Below the pieces are notes generated by a model that was not told the DNA's origin, searched no databases, and saw only the letters and a program-made list of their open reading frames with translations. A program made the position numbers and the translations under genes. Positions 7,744 to 16,291 of a stretch of 51,640 nt of DNA are shown here, in pieces. The stretch comes from Mesotoga sp. BH458_6_3_2_1 (lineage in GTDB: Bacteria > Thermotogota > Thermotogae > Petrotogales > Kosmotogaceae): contig NZ_JFHL01000012.1 of NCBI RefSeq assembly GCF_003664995.1, positions 1-51,640 on the forward strand. The letters run 5' to 3'. Position 1 is the stretch's first letter. The number at the start of each line of letters is the position of its first letter.

Positions 7744-9132
7744 TCACCTCAACAAAGTCGTCTTCATCGCAAATGATTCGAGTATCGTTATTGTCACTTC
7801 GAGCTTCTCATTTCCAAACTCACTCTCCACGTAAGGACTCTGCATAGTTATTTCGAGAGACTGAATATCGGCTGGCCTTTCTTCCGGCATGTAATTAGAA
7901 GAATTCTGGACAATGAATCTTAGAGGGTCCTGGTTTCCGAAGAAGTAGTCGATGAATTCACTTCGCTCTTGCTCTGTAATACCCAGGGTGTACGTCGCAA
8001 TCTGACCCGCGGAAGTATCGACCGGAATCCAACCGTAATTGGGTAGATAGAACTCGGCCCAGAAATGTGTGCCAAGGCTCCCAGCGAAAATCTGAAAGCC
8101 TCCCGGCGTCCTCGCCGGTATCCCTATAGATCTGCAAAGGGCGGAGAAGATAATCGACTGGGTTCCGCAGTCCCCGAACCCATGCTCGAAGGAATAGACG
8201 CTTTCTGGAACGCCTGACGCGTCGATTGAAGCGTGAGCCATAAAGCTGTAAGGGATATTCTCCACAACGTAGTAATATATCTTTCTGGCCTGGAGGTACG
8301 GGTTTGTCTCATCTCCAACGATGCTTCTGGCCAGGTGCTCGAACCTTTCATCGAAGTAAATGTCACCTTCAGACTTTGTGAATTCGCGGTACAGGGAGCT
8401 TTCGGTGTCATAGTCTCCAACCTTTTCAGGATCGACATCGAACTGTTGTTGGTAGTGTCTAAAAGTGAATTTCACCGAAATATCGAGATCCTCCTCCAGA
8501 GCTGAAAGATCAAATTTGAAAAGAATATAGGCTATGTTACCATCAATTTTCGGTAGGCCAACCATCGCTTCTTTCGGAATAACTTCGAGAACGGTAATTT
8601 TCTCTTGAGTTGCAGTCTGAAGTGGAAGCGGCAGCCAGATTCTCAGTGAGCCCGTTTCCGGCAACAAGGACCTTTCAGTCTGTAAAGTGTATTCAATAAG
8701 ATACTCTTTGGGATTGAAATAAGGGCTGAAGTCCGACTTGAAATTGGCAAAAGGCGTTTGCCGCGGCCCGTATTCGCTGAGAAGGTGCTTGACCAGCAAA
8801 GTATTGGTGGCCGACCATTTAGGTTCTCTCTTAACCAGTTCTGGATCGCGGGTGAAAAGGTTGTGCTCAAAGTCTTCATAATACATCTCGACACCTTCGA
8901 CAACAAACCTCTGAATATCTCTATCCACTATGAATCGTCTGATCTCTTCATCGTTCTTGAGATCCGGATAGTGCCTCAAGATTATCTCTTTGGCCTCTTC
9001 GAAAGTCAGCGAGAACTCGATCGTGAGTTTCAGCTCATTCTGACTTTGGAAATGCTCGTCCGATCTCTGAAGAGTGTTGCCTAGAACTAGCGCGGACAGA
9101 AGCAAGATCAAAAAAACAAGTTTTGTTTTCAC
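7744..9132 (-). CDS. Exported transglutaminase-like protein
   Basis: The GTG at 9132 is preferred because GGGGGT lies 6 bp upstream; a start at 9147 would overlap that site. The product is about 462 residues. An N-terminal signal peptide (KTKLVFLILLLSALVLGN) points to export. The C-terminal half holds a transglutaminase/protease-like core with all three catalytic residues: Cys in HGFGDCGTQSIIFSALCRSIGIPAR (around residue 322), His in GTHFWAEFYLP and Asp in WIPVDTS. The N-terminal ~250 residues, with beta-rich segments (LRIWLPLPLQT), are typical of bacterial transglutaminase-like proteins of unknown substrate. Such proteins act as peptidases or amidases; exact function unknown. Confidence 0.82.
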   Translation of the reverse strand: MKTKLVFLILLLSALVLGNTLQRSDEHFQSQNELKLTIEFSLTFEEAKEIILRHYPDLKNDEEIRRFIVDRDIQRFVVEGVEMYYEDFEHNLFTRDPELVKREPKWSATNTLLVKHLLSEYGPRQTPFANFKSDFSPYFNPKEYLIEYTLQTERSLLPETGSLRIWLPLPLQTATQEKITVLEVIPKEAMVGLPKIDGNIAYILFKFDLSALEEDLDISVKFTFRHYQQQFDVDPEKVGDYDTESSLYREFTKSEGDIYFDERFEHLARSIVGDETNPYLQARKIYYYVVENIPYSFMAHASIDASGVPESVYSFEHGFGDCGTQSIIFSALCRSIGIPARTPGGFQIFAGSLGTHFWAEFYLPNYGWIPVDTSAGQIATYTLGITEQERSEFIDYFFGNQDPLRFIVQNSSNYMPEERPADIQSLEITMQSPYVESEFGNEKLEVTITILESFAMKTTLLR

Positions 9133-9370
9133 ACATTTACCCCCCATTTTGTCTAAAGAGAAGACATGACAACAGTATACAACTATTGATTATTCATAAT
9201 TCAGACAGGCAATATATTCTTATGACCGAAACAAATTTATCAAGACCTGGATCCTTTGTTGTCAATGATGGCTCGCCTAACGAAGGCTAGAAGATTCGAC
9301 GGCAGTTCTTTGACCAGATCCCGGGTTGGGATGACATTGGGCTATCCGAAAGAGCTGCATCTCATCGCTC

Positions 9371-9811
9371 TCACTTTGATAGCTGATAGATCAGGACGCC
9401 GAAAAGCATTAAGAGCAGACCTGTGAGTTTTGCCGGAGTCAGCTGAAGAGGTGTTTCACCGAAAAACCCCGAAATGTTGATTATTAGTGCGAAGATTATC
9501 TGTGTGATAACAATTATCACGATTCCTCTGCTGGCGCCAAGTGCAGATACGCCCTGCGCAATGCTGAAGATGATAAGGACACCGATGAATCCTGAAGTCG
9601 CATATATCGGATTCAATCCCTTGAGTGATTCGTAGCTAAGTTCGCCTCTTCCAAAAAGCAGTAAGAGAAATGAAGCAAGGAGAAAACCCGTACCGTGTAT
9701 GAAGAAATTCGAGCCAAAAAAGCCGATTTTCTCGCTAAGTCGCGCGCTGAAAACGCTCTGCATGGCGATTACTATGCCTGCAGTCACGGAAAAGAGAATA
9801 CCCTTAATCAT
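9371..9811 (-). CDS. YdcZ (DUF606) family small DMT transporter
   Basis: 146 residues with four predicted membrane segments (GILFSVTAGIVIAMQSVFSA, FIHGTGFLLASFLLLLF, YATSGFIGVLIIFSIAQGV, GIVIIVITQIIFALIINISGFF) and a fifth at the C-terminus (GLLLMLFGVLIYQL). This is the normal size for the DMT-superfamily YdcZ family, whose members are thought to act as dimers; the transported substrate is unknown. The gene follows the Crp/Fnr regulator with a gap of 7 bp, an association that recurs in other bacteria (family knowledge), suggesting the regulator controls it. Confidence 0.85.
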   Translation of the reverse strand: MIKGILFSVTAGIVIAMQSVFSARLSEKIGFFGSNFFIHGTGFLLASFLLLLFGRGELSYESLKGLNPIYATSGFIGVLIIFSIAQGVSALGASRGIVIIVITQIIFALIINISGFFGETPLQLTPAKLTGLLLMLFGVLIYQLSK

Positions 9812-9818
9812 TTTTTAT

Positions 9819-10514
9819 TCACCCGTAAAGATCCGAGGCCAGATTCTTGAGTTTGTCGTAATCGACTATTCTAATCTGTGATCTACTGACTCTAAGTATT
9901 CCTTCTCTGTCCAGTTCGTTCAAAACCCTGTTTACATGGCGGTAGCTAGCCCCCAAAAGCTCGGCGATCTCAGCTTGACTTTCAGTTTCCAGTTCATCCA
10001 GCATTTTTTCATTCCTTTCATTTGAGGTCATCAGCAGAAGGTAAGATGCGATTCTAGTCTTTAGGGGTGCGGAAGAAGTCAAGGTCTTCACGACGGCATT
10101 GTGATAAAGCTTGAAAGACAGTTCACGAATGATCAGTCTCAGGACGGCGGGATTGGTCATCAGATTCTCTCTTACCTGAGAAAGCCTGAGAGCCAGAAGT
10201 TCAGATTCAGAGACTGCCGAAACCGAAGTCTTGACGGTGAATTCATTGGCTATTTCCAGGTCTCCGAGCAAAGAAAGGGGAACGCAGAACCTAAGCAATA
10301 CTCTGTTGCCATTTCTCAAGAGAATCGAGATCTTAACCTTGCCTTTCACAAGAAAGTACAGATACTCAGGTCGCTCGTCTACGGTGAAAATGTCTTCGCC
10401 TCTTTCGAAGTTGTGCAAGGTGAAAAGTTTATTGACCTCCTCCTCGAAAAACCCGGCCAGTTTGAATCTCGACAAGTATTCCGTTATTCGCTTTCTGTCT
10501 CTTATTTCTTTCAT
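9819..10514 (-). CDS. Crp/Fnr family transcriptional regulator (YeiL-like)
   Basis: 231 residues; ATG with GGGAGGG 6 bp upstream. The N-terminal half is a cyclic-nucleotide-binding-type beta barrel (FTLHNFERGEDIFTVDERPEYLYFLVKGKVKIS, LLGDLEIA), followed by the dimerisation helix and a Crp-type helix-turn-helix (ESQAEIAELLGASYRHVNRVLNELDREGIL). There is no N-terminal cysteine cluster, so it is not a classical FNR iron-sulfur sensor, and the cAMP-contacting Arg-Ser pattern is not evident. It forms a two-gene unit with the YdcZ-like transporter. Confidence 0.88.
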   Translation of the reverse strand: MKEIRDRKRITEYLSRFKLAGFFEEEVNKLFTLHNFERGEDIFTVDERPEYLYFLVKGKVKISILLRNGNRVLLRFCVPLSLLGDLEIANEFTVKTSVSAVSESELLALRLSQVRENLMTNPAVLRLIIRELSFKLYHNAVVKTLTSSAPLKTRIASYLLLMTSNERNEKMLDELETESQAEIAELLGASYRHVNRVLNELDREGILRVSRSQIRIVDYDKLKNLASDLYG

Positions 10515-11235
10515 GAATAGCCCTCCCGGATAACAGTATATTACCAGTGCAAGTTGAATGAATAGGACAGATGTCTATTAAGACAATGTTCGGATGCTGG
10601 AAGGATTTTGCTTCTCTCGAAAGTTTCGTCAGCTATTCGCTTGCGGAGACTCCGCTGTCAAATGCAAGTTTGATGCTAGATTCACGAGGTAAAAAAGGAA
10701 CTATGATTAGCATTACCTTCGAAGAGCAATGTTCTCTGCAGTGGAAAATGGTTTGTTTCACAAATGGATTGAAACATCGGAGAATTGAACTTGCTGCCTG
10801 TATCGGTGTGCTTTTCGATCCACACACTCTACAGAGCGGAAGATAGACAGGATAGGCTTTAGTAATCTGAAGAAACAGATGTGAATAGCGGGTGAGCGCA
10901 AAGGTAAACAGAGATGATATACCGATAAGTCTAGACAAGGGCAAGTTCCAAATGTGTCGAGCTGTAGAAAGAATCAAGAAAAATAACATTCGTTAGCTTC
11001 GCTTCAGGAAGAAGAGAAACTGCAATAGCTATTGTGAACGATCAGGCTTTATTCGAGAGGAACATCGAGATTCTCAAAATTGAGAGTCCGTACGGGGTAT
11101 TACGAAACGGAAAAACCAATCTAGTTGAGAAGAGCATTTTCGGATACTTTCATTAGATATGCCCGAAAGGGATGCATTGTATGAGCCTTAAGAGGAAAAC
11201 TACAAAACGACTTAGTCGGATGAAGTTTGTTACTG
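10515..11235. other. Gene-poor 0.7 kb with orphan coding-like stretch
   Basis: No gene with start, ribosome site and coherent sequence was found. From about 10978 to 11154 (+) one frame reads KITFVSFASGRRETAIAIV, then NDQALFERNIEILKIES and ends NLVEKSIFGYFH-stop. It looks like the end of a real protein but has no start and no family I recognise, so it may be a gene remnant. An open frame at 10571-10846 (+) has no ribosome site and unconvincing composition. Confidence 0.35.
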
Positions 11236-11952
11236 CTACTTTCGTAGAACGGCGGACATCGTCGGTACATCCCAGATGGTGATTATCTGCAGTGGAGTCT
11301 CGCTTCTTCGTCCGTTTTCGGTCACAAGTATAGCCTCGAGTCTTTTTCCAAGAGCGCTGAATTCGCCAAATGAGTCAACAATGTCGAAGAGGGTTGACTT
11401 TCTGCTTACGAATTCCACTGCCTCGTCTTCTTCGGCATATTTCATTACATCACGTACCCGCGTTTTTCTTATGTTTGCCCTTTCTTCATTATCTACACCT
11501 GCCATCCATCTGGCGACTGCATTTGTCGTTAGAATACCTATGAATTCATCACCATCATAGACTGGAATCTGAGAATATGACTTCTCCGCGATGATTGTAA
11601 GCGCCTTCTCCAGGCTCTCTTTTATATCTATCGTCGCTACTTTCTCGTATCCAAATACTGAAGTTACCTTTGGCGGATTGTTTAGCATCCGCGCAATCCT
11701 CTCTATGTCTTGGACTACTTCGTCGTGGGGCTCTGCGATAGGTTTGGCATCGCTTGTTAGGGTGTGCACTATCGCGTTGCGTAACTCGGCATATTCAAGT
11801 AGCATGTCGAGAAAGCTTCTCAGGACCTTGTCTCTCTTCGATAAGTCTCTCAAGGATCGTGAGAATCCATCTATCCGATAATCCTCGTTAAATCTGCTCA
11901 AGTATCCTTCTATTGATCTGAAGGCCTGCATAAATCTCTCTGAATTATCCAT
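11236..11952 (-). CDS. CBS-domain protein
   Basis: The start is ATG 11952 because AGGAGGT lies 4-5 bp upstream; the longer frame from 12009 reads through that site. 238 residues. The N-terminal ~85 residues are helical (FMQAFRSIEGYLSRFNEDYR, FLDMLLEYAELRNAIVHTL). A CBS pair follows: VTSVFGYEKVATIDIKESLEKALTII with SYSQIPVYDGDEFIGILTTNAVARWMA, and a second, more divergent repeat ending VTENGRRSETPLQIITIWDVPTM. CBS pairs usually bind adenine nucleotides and regulate attached activities, but no catalytic domain is present. It is a stand-alone predicted sensor. Confidence 0.8.
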   Translation of the reverse strand: MDNSERFMQAFRSIEGYLSRFNEDYRIDGFSRSLRDLSKRDKVLRSFLDMLLEYAELRNAIVHTLTSDAKPIAEPHDEVVQDIERIARMLNNPPKVTSVFGYEKVATIDIKESLEKALTIIAEKSYSQIPVYDGDEFIGILTTNAVARWMAGVDNEERANIRKTRVRDVMKYAEEDEAVEFVSRKSTLFDIVDSFGEFSALGKRLEAILVTENGRRSETPLQIITIWDVPTMSAVLRK

Positions 11953-12433
11953 ATCGACCTCCTGAATGGAACTCAGCTTACAATTGCAGAGAATCAGCAA
12001 TGGTAACAAAACCAGGCAAGAAGTGAAGAGACGACTCTCTGCTTAAATAGAGTATATCAAAACAAATCGGGCAGTAGAAGAACAGCAGATCTACAATCGT
12101 CATTAGGGGTCGGAGTATTTCTGGTAATTGCAAGATCTCCCGAATACGCGGACCCGTTTCTTGAGGAGAATTACAAGCTATCTATTCATTCCGATATTTA
12201 CCAGAACTTTGTGGAACGAATATTGTTCACAATGTTTCAAAGAGCAGCCGGGGGATGGCTGCTCTCCAGGAGAAAACCGAATCTAACTGCTGCCGTGCAA
12301 GTCGCATAAATGAACAGTATGGAGTTTACTACTGCTGTATCCTAAGTAAAGAAACTAAGAGCTGCTCTCATAATAGAAGTATGGAAATCTCATCTCAATG
12401 TGGAAGAGGCCTAATCAATTCAGTCCTCATCTG
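11953..12433. other. Intergenic, hairpin at 12241-12265
   Basis: A perfect 9-bp stem (AGAGCAGCC / GGCTGCTCT, loop 7) lies at 12241-12265. On the minus strand it is followed by TTTG, so it may be a weak terminator for the small gene ending at 12434, though it is about 170 bp beyond its stop. A stretch at about 12118-12240 (+) reads protein-like (VIARSPEYADPFLEENYK) without a start. Nothing else is evident. Confidence 0.4.
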
Positions 12434-12697
12434 CTACATCAGACTTTTCAGAATTTTTTTCAGCTTTTTGAACGTCTTCCCTTTCTGCGGATAAGGGAGT
12501 GTAAGTAGCCAGTCGTTTATGAGTGCAACTGCCATTGTGTAAGCTCTTCCTTCCTGAATCAGTTCGGCTATTTCCTCGTCCTTAAGAAGGTTGCTCTCGA
12601 GGATCATATCGGCTCTCTTGTAGAGATAGGGTTTTGCGGAGTCCGAAATCAGCTCTCGAATCTGTCTTTTGATAATTTCCCTTTCCTTTTCCCTCAC
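12434..12697 (-). CDS. Small hypothetical helical protein
   Basis: 87 residues from a GTG start (GTGAGGGAAAAGG). Highly charged and predicted helical throughout (REKEREIIKRQIRELISDSAKPYLYKRADMILE, DEEIAELIQEGRAYTMAVALINDWLL), ending with a lysine-rich tail (KGKTFKKLKKILKSLM). I recognise no family. The composition and even codon use look like a genuine gene, and a weak purine-rich site (GGTGATG) precedes it. Confidence 0.55.
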   Translation of the reverse strand: MREKEREIIKRQIRELISDSAKPYLYKRADMILESNLLKDEEIAELIQEGRAYTMAVALINDWLLTLPYPQKGKTFKKLKKILKSLM

Positions 12698-13600
12698 AAT
12701 TCATCACCGTTCAAATCGTATTAAAAGAATGATCTTCTATCTTCATCATCTTCCTCTGATGTCCATGCAAAACAGTGCCTGTTGAAAAGAAAATTCAGTA
12801 ATTCTAATTTGAAATTACACTAGCATTTTGCAGTGAGCTCATTTTCGGAACAAGAACCGTGAGATATTCTATACTTGCGAGCCGCTTTCGAAAAGTCATG
12901 GTGGTTCGACAAATAGGAATTACATCATTCAGATGATCTTTCTTTTTCGACAATTTAGATTTGTTCATTAGGCGGGAGATTACTGTTAGATGACCTCCTG
13001 ATCCTTTTTACAAGTATCTTGGAGCCAGTCGAGGAGAAATCAAGAATTGATCATTTCTTAATTGAGATTCAGTCTAAAGTGTTAATTCACAGTGATGATA
13101 ATGAAAGGAAATTGACTGATTGACGCCGCTTGAATTTCATTAAGGCTATTATCTATCTTCATCATCTGCTATTTAATGAGGTTTTCGTCAATACTGCCTA
13201 ACTGAATGAAACAAACGGAAGTGAATTTCCTCAAATCGAATGATTTGTGGAAATTAATTTCTGGGGAAACCGAGCGTTTGACAATGAGAACCGGACGATC
13301 TTGTAAGCCTAGTAGCTTGCCAAGCGATCGAGTGATAAGGCTCTGGGCGAATTCAAGATCGTGAATTCGAATCGGGAAAGTGTTTGACTGGAGCAGATTG
13401 AAGCTTTCCGAATAGCCCCTCTGGCTGGCACCTAATTGCAAAGTCAGAGTTTGGAAGAGAGTTGATGTTACGGACATCTAATGACAACTTGGTCCTGGCG
13501 AATGCGATCAGTTGAAGTAAGCAAGAGGAACTGGTCGTGCAGTGATCCGCTTAAGATAAATGAAGCAAAATCAGAGTTTCTGGAAGAGGTGTGGAATACT
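12698..13600. other. 0.9 kb without supported genes
   Basis: AT-rich, with many stops in all frames. A short motif, CTATCTTCATCATCT, occurs twice (about 12737 and 13155). The open frame 13169-13477 (-) has no ribosome site and no recognisable sequence. The region presumably holds the promoter of the prepilin operon starting at 13601, but no clear -35/-10 pair was identified. Confidence 0.35.
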
Positions 13601-14206
13601 GTGAAAAAAGAGTATCTAACTCGAGCGTACGATGAGCATCGGGCCGGTTGGTTTTTTGGCGAGGGTAATAAGAATAGATACGGCAAGAGAGGTATGACCA
13701 TGGCCGAGCTTCTCGCAGCCCTAGCAGTATCAACAATGGTTCTTGTCACTGTAACAATAATTGCCTCGCTTTCTCTGAAGTCATCCGGTCAGGTTAGCGC
13801 CTCTATGGCCATAGATGAAGAGATTACAAAACTCCATACTTCTATGCGTTCTCTTGTGTCAAGGCAATGGACTCTGCTTGCGGGTGTCGCCGGACTTGAG
13901 GATGGCGTTGAAGGGGAAAATGATACTATCGAACTCATGCACAGTATTCCAGCAGAGAGTGTTCTTGAATGGTTGACAACGACTTCGACCATCACATATA
14001 TTCCACTTGAGAAGAGAATTGTCCATGTTTTTCAGACCAGCACAGACGGGGCTGTAGCAACTAATACGATATCGAATCACGTTGACGCTTTTGAAGTAAT
14101 TCCCATCGTTAATTTTCTCACTTACCAGGCTACTTTCACATACTATGACAATTCGGGAAGAGCAATTACGAGTCGCAAAGCGGAAGGGGCGGTGAGGTTC
14201 TATTAA
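13601..14206 (+). CDS. Prepilin-like protein with Glu5 (type IV pilus/T2S)
   Basis: The processing site KRG|MTMAELLAALAVSTMVLVTV has Gly at -1 and Glu at +5 with a hydrophobic helix, the class III signal of type IV pilins and pseudopilins. The C-terminal ~150 residues would form the globular periplasmic head. I place the start at GTG 13601 (GAAGAGG upstream), which still gives a long 31-residue leader; an ATG at 13481 in the same frame has no ribosome site. It is the first gene of a three-gene prepilin cluster and overlaps the second gene by about 3 bp. Confidence 0.75.
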   Translation: MKKEYLTRAYDEHRAGWFFGEGNKNRYGKRGMTMAELLAALAVSTMVLVTVTIIASLSLKSSGQVSASMAIDEEITKLHTSMRSLVSRQWTLLAGVAGLEDGVEGENDTIELMHSIPAESVLEWLTTTSTITYIPLEKRIVHVFQTSTDGAVATNTISNHVDAFEVIPIVNFLTYQATFTYYDNSGRAITSRKAEGAVRFY

Positions 14207-14609
14207 GAAAGGATTCACTTTTGCCGAGACATTGATTGCCCTTGCAATTCTCGCAGGGTTTTTAACCATGGGATTTGCTCTGGTTATTGCTCACAAGAAA
14301 ATGTCTATGGAGGTTAGCAGGGTTTCCGAGATTGAAGCGGTGGCAAACCTTGTTGGCGGTTTTATCAGGCAGGATAGAAGACTTCTGGATTGCAAAGACG
14401 AGGAGGAAGTTTCGAGCAGGCTCAGCGAGCTGATTGCTATCCTTAACGATGACTACATTTCCAATTCGGGTTTTGCAGGCACCGAAGTTTCGACAATTAC
14501 TGGAGTTCCATTAATAGAAGATGATGAGATATATACAATCTCATTCAAACTGGCCGATAATCTGGCCAGAAGAGAGGAGGCCTACCATGTTGTGGTCTCG
14601 ATACGATAG
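14202..14609 (+). CDS. Prepilin-like protein, apparent ATT start
   Basis: The frame around 14202 reads IKKG|FTFAETLIALAILAGFLTMGFALVIA, a textbook prepilin signal (basic leader, Gly-1, Phe+1, Glu+5). Upstream of it, in frame, is only Gly-Ser and then TGA, with no ATG, GTG or TTG. The only plausible initiator is ATT 14202-14204, overlapping the TAA of the preceding gene (ATTAA) and preceded by GTGAGG at 4 bp. An ATG at 14232 would delete the leader and cleavage site. The product is about 135 residues, a minor pseudopilin of GspI/PilV-like size, probably translated by coupling. Confidence 0.75.
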   Translation: MKKGFTFAETLIALAILAGFLTMGFALVIAHKKMSMEVSRVSEIEAVANLVGGFIRQDRRLLDCKDEEEVSSRLSELIAILNDDYISNSGFAGTEVSTITGVPLIEDDEIYTISFKLADNLARREEAYHVVVSIR

Positions 14610-16218
14610 AAACAAAGGGTTTGCTCTTCCAATGACACTTATTCTCCTGACCTTTGGAGCCTTTGTTCTGTTTGCTGCAAGCACTCAACTGAACAGGACA
14701 TCTCAGAAGATGAAGAACTACAAGACTTCTTCTAGCCTTCAGAACTATGCAACAAATGCTGTTGATACTGCTTCTCACATATTTCTTGAGAACATTGGCA
14801 CTTATGATCTGGTTCCTTGGGACGGGGTAGAAGAATTCAAGTCGCACATTCTTGCCAGAGGAGGGGTAGAAAAGTATTACTGGCAGAGCTTCCTCGCAGA
14901 CATAGATAGCTCGGTTGACTGTGCTAATCTTACTGAAGAGATACGGGCACTCTCGGCAGATCCAGGATTGGGAGGGGACGAGTACACGCTAGAAGCATAT
15001 GTTTACCAGGTCGGTGGGCGCTATACGATCGTTGCTTCGGCTCAGATAGGAGGCAGGAAGGCCTATGCGCTGGGTTTGATCTCTTATGTTAGAGGCGGGC
15101 TTGTGATTCCTGCTATCCGCATGGCTGCATTGAACAGGACTCTCGCACTTATGAATGTGACAGGAGGTCATGGCAATCCGAAAGTCCATGGAGATCTAGT
15201 CTATGGGAGCGCGGTTGTGCTTAATGGATTGACGATAGACATGACTTCTACCAGTACACCGAGTGACATAATTACGGGAGGAGTCACGGGAGACTCATTG
15301 ACTGTTTATGAAGATGGAGATGAGCTTGATCAGGAAGGCGTAAATGAGCTTCTCGAGAATTTCCCGGGCTGGTATACGCCTTCCGACCCAAACATTTCAT
15401 CTGATGATGTTTATAACCAGTGGAAGGCCGAGTATGTGGAGCTTCTTCCCGATGCAAGTTATACAGTTGTTCTCAGCAAGGATCAAACGCTTTCGAGTGT
15501 GGATGAAAATGTGATGGTTGTCGTGAAGGCTCCAAGCAATGTCAGCGATCCTCAGTTTCAAGCAAGCTTTAGCGATGAGGGTTTGGAGATCTGCCTTGGC
15601 AATAATTGCCTTGAGATTCCCGAGTCACTGACTTCCTCTGCGACTCTATCTATACAGATTGCAGGAGATACTGTTTTTGGTAATGATCCCCACAAGATCA
15701 GTGAAGTTGTCGGTCATTATAACGTTTCCGTGCTTGGCAATGCGACAATCAACACGAACATCGTCTTGGACCATCAATATGATTATGTGAATAACGGAAA
15801 TGGAAATTCACCTGTAGGAAACAAGACAAAGAAAGTCTCTGAAACGATTATCAGCAATATGCTCGGCGAGGAGAAAACCTCTTCGTTGATGCTCGCCACT
15901 ATCGGTGGAGACATGATCCTTAAATTTGAGAAAGGAAACTCCACCCACGGAAACAAGTCGTTGATAGGTTCATTCTTCTCATGGAAAGATGAGGGGGAAG
16001 GCGGAGATATTCTATTTTCTGGAATAGAGAATCTTGATCACGGAAATGGTCACACTCCCCAGCTCTTCCTCTTTGGATCGCTCACAGCTTATTCCTTTGA
16101 TCCAGATGGAGATGCAGATAATCTGGATTCCTTTGTTGCAGTTGCAGATTCTTGTGATTCTTCATCACCTGGAACAGGTAACGGAAGATTGTCACTCATT
16201 GGTATTCAGACCTGGTGA
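14587..16218 (+). CDS. Large GspK/PilX-like minor prepilin
   Basis: The start is ATG 14587, with AGAGGAGG 6 bp upstream; it overlaps the previous gene. 543 residues. The leader DRNKG|FALPMTLILLTFGAFVLFAA has the Gly cleavage site and hydrophobic helix but Met instead of Glu at +5; lack of Glu5 and large size are characteristic of the tip component GspK (and similar PilX-like proteins). The remaining ~490 residues are an exported domain with Gly/Asn-rich stretches (HGNPKVHGDLVYGS, DYVNNGNGNSPVGNKTKK, ENLDHGNGHTPQLF) and Cys pairs. It likely caps or initiates the pilus built from the two preceding products. Confidence 0.75.
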   Translation: MLWSRYDRNKGFALPMTLILLTFGAFVLFAASTQLNRTSQKMKNYKTSSSLQNYATNAVDTASHIFLENIGTYDLVPWDGVEEFKSHILARGGVEKYYWQSFLADIDSSVDCANLTEEIRALSADPGLGGDEYTLEAYVYQVGGRYTIVASAQIGGRKAYALGLISYVRGGLVIPAIRMAALNRTLALMNVTGGHGNPKVHGDLVYGSAVVLNGLTIDMTSTSTPSDIITGGVTGDSLTVYEDGDELDQEGVNELLENFPGWYTPSDPNISSDDVYNQWKAEYVELLPDASYTVVLSKDQTLSSVDENVMVVVKAPSNVSDPQFQASFSDEGLEICLGNNCLEIPESLTSSATLSIQIAGDTVFGNDPHKISEVVGHYNVSVLGNATINTNIVLDHQYDYVNNGNGNSPVGNKTKKVSETIISNMLGEEKTSSLMLATIGGDMILKFEKGNSTHGNKSLIGSFFSWKDEGEGGDILFSGIENLDHGNGHTPQLFLFGSLTAYSFDPDGDADNLDSFVAVADSCDSSSPGTGNGRLSLIGIQTW

Positions 16219-16240
16219 AATAGATTCGCATGAGAGAAGG

Positions 16241-16268
16241 AAGGCCCCGGTATCGCCGGGGCTTTTTG
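16241..16268 (+). terminator. Rho-independent terminator of prepilin operon
   Basis: GCCCCGG (16244-16250), loop TATCG, CCGGGGC (16256-16262), then TTTTT. It lies 23 bp after the last prepilin stop. Confidence 0.9.
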
Positions 16269-16291
16269 TTTCAACAAGATATTGTCATTCT

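Noticed and set aside
10571-10846. 91-codon plus-strand frame
   Set aside because: No ribosome site and cysteine/serine-rich sequence without coherent secondary structure.
13169-13477. 102-codon minus-strand frame before the prepilin operon
   Set aside because: No ribosome site, no recognisable sequence, and it lies in a stop-rich AT-rich region.
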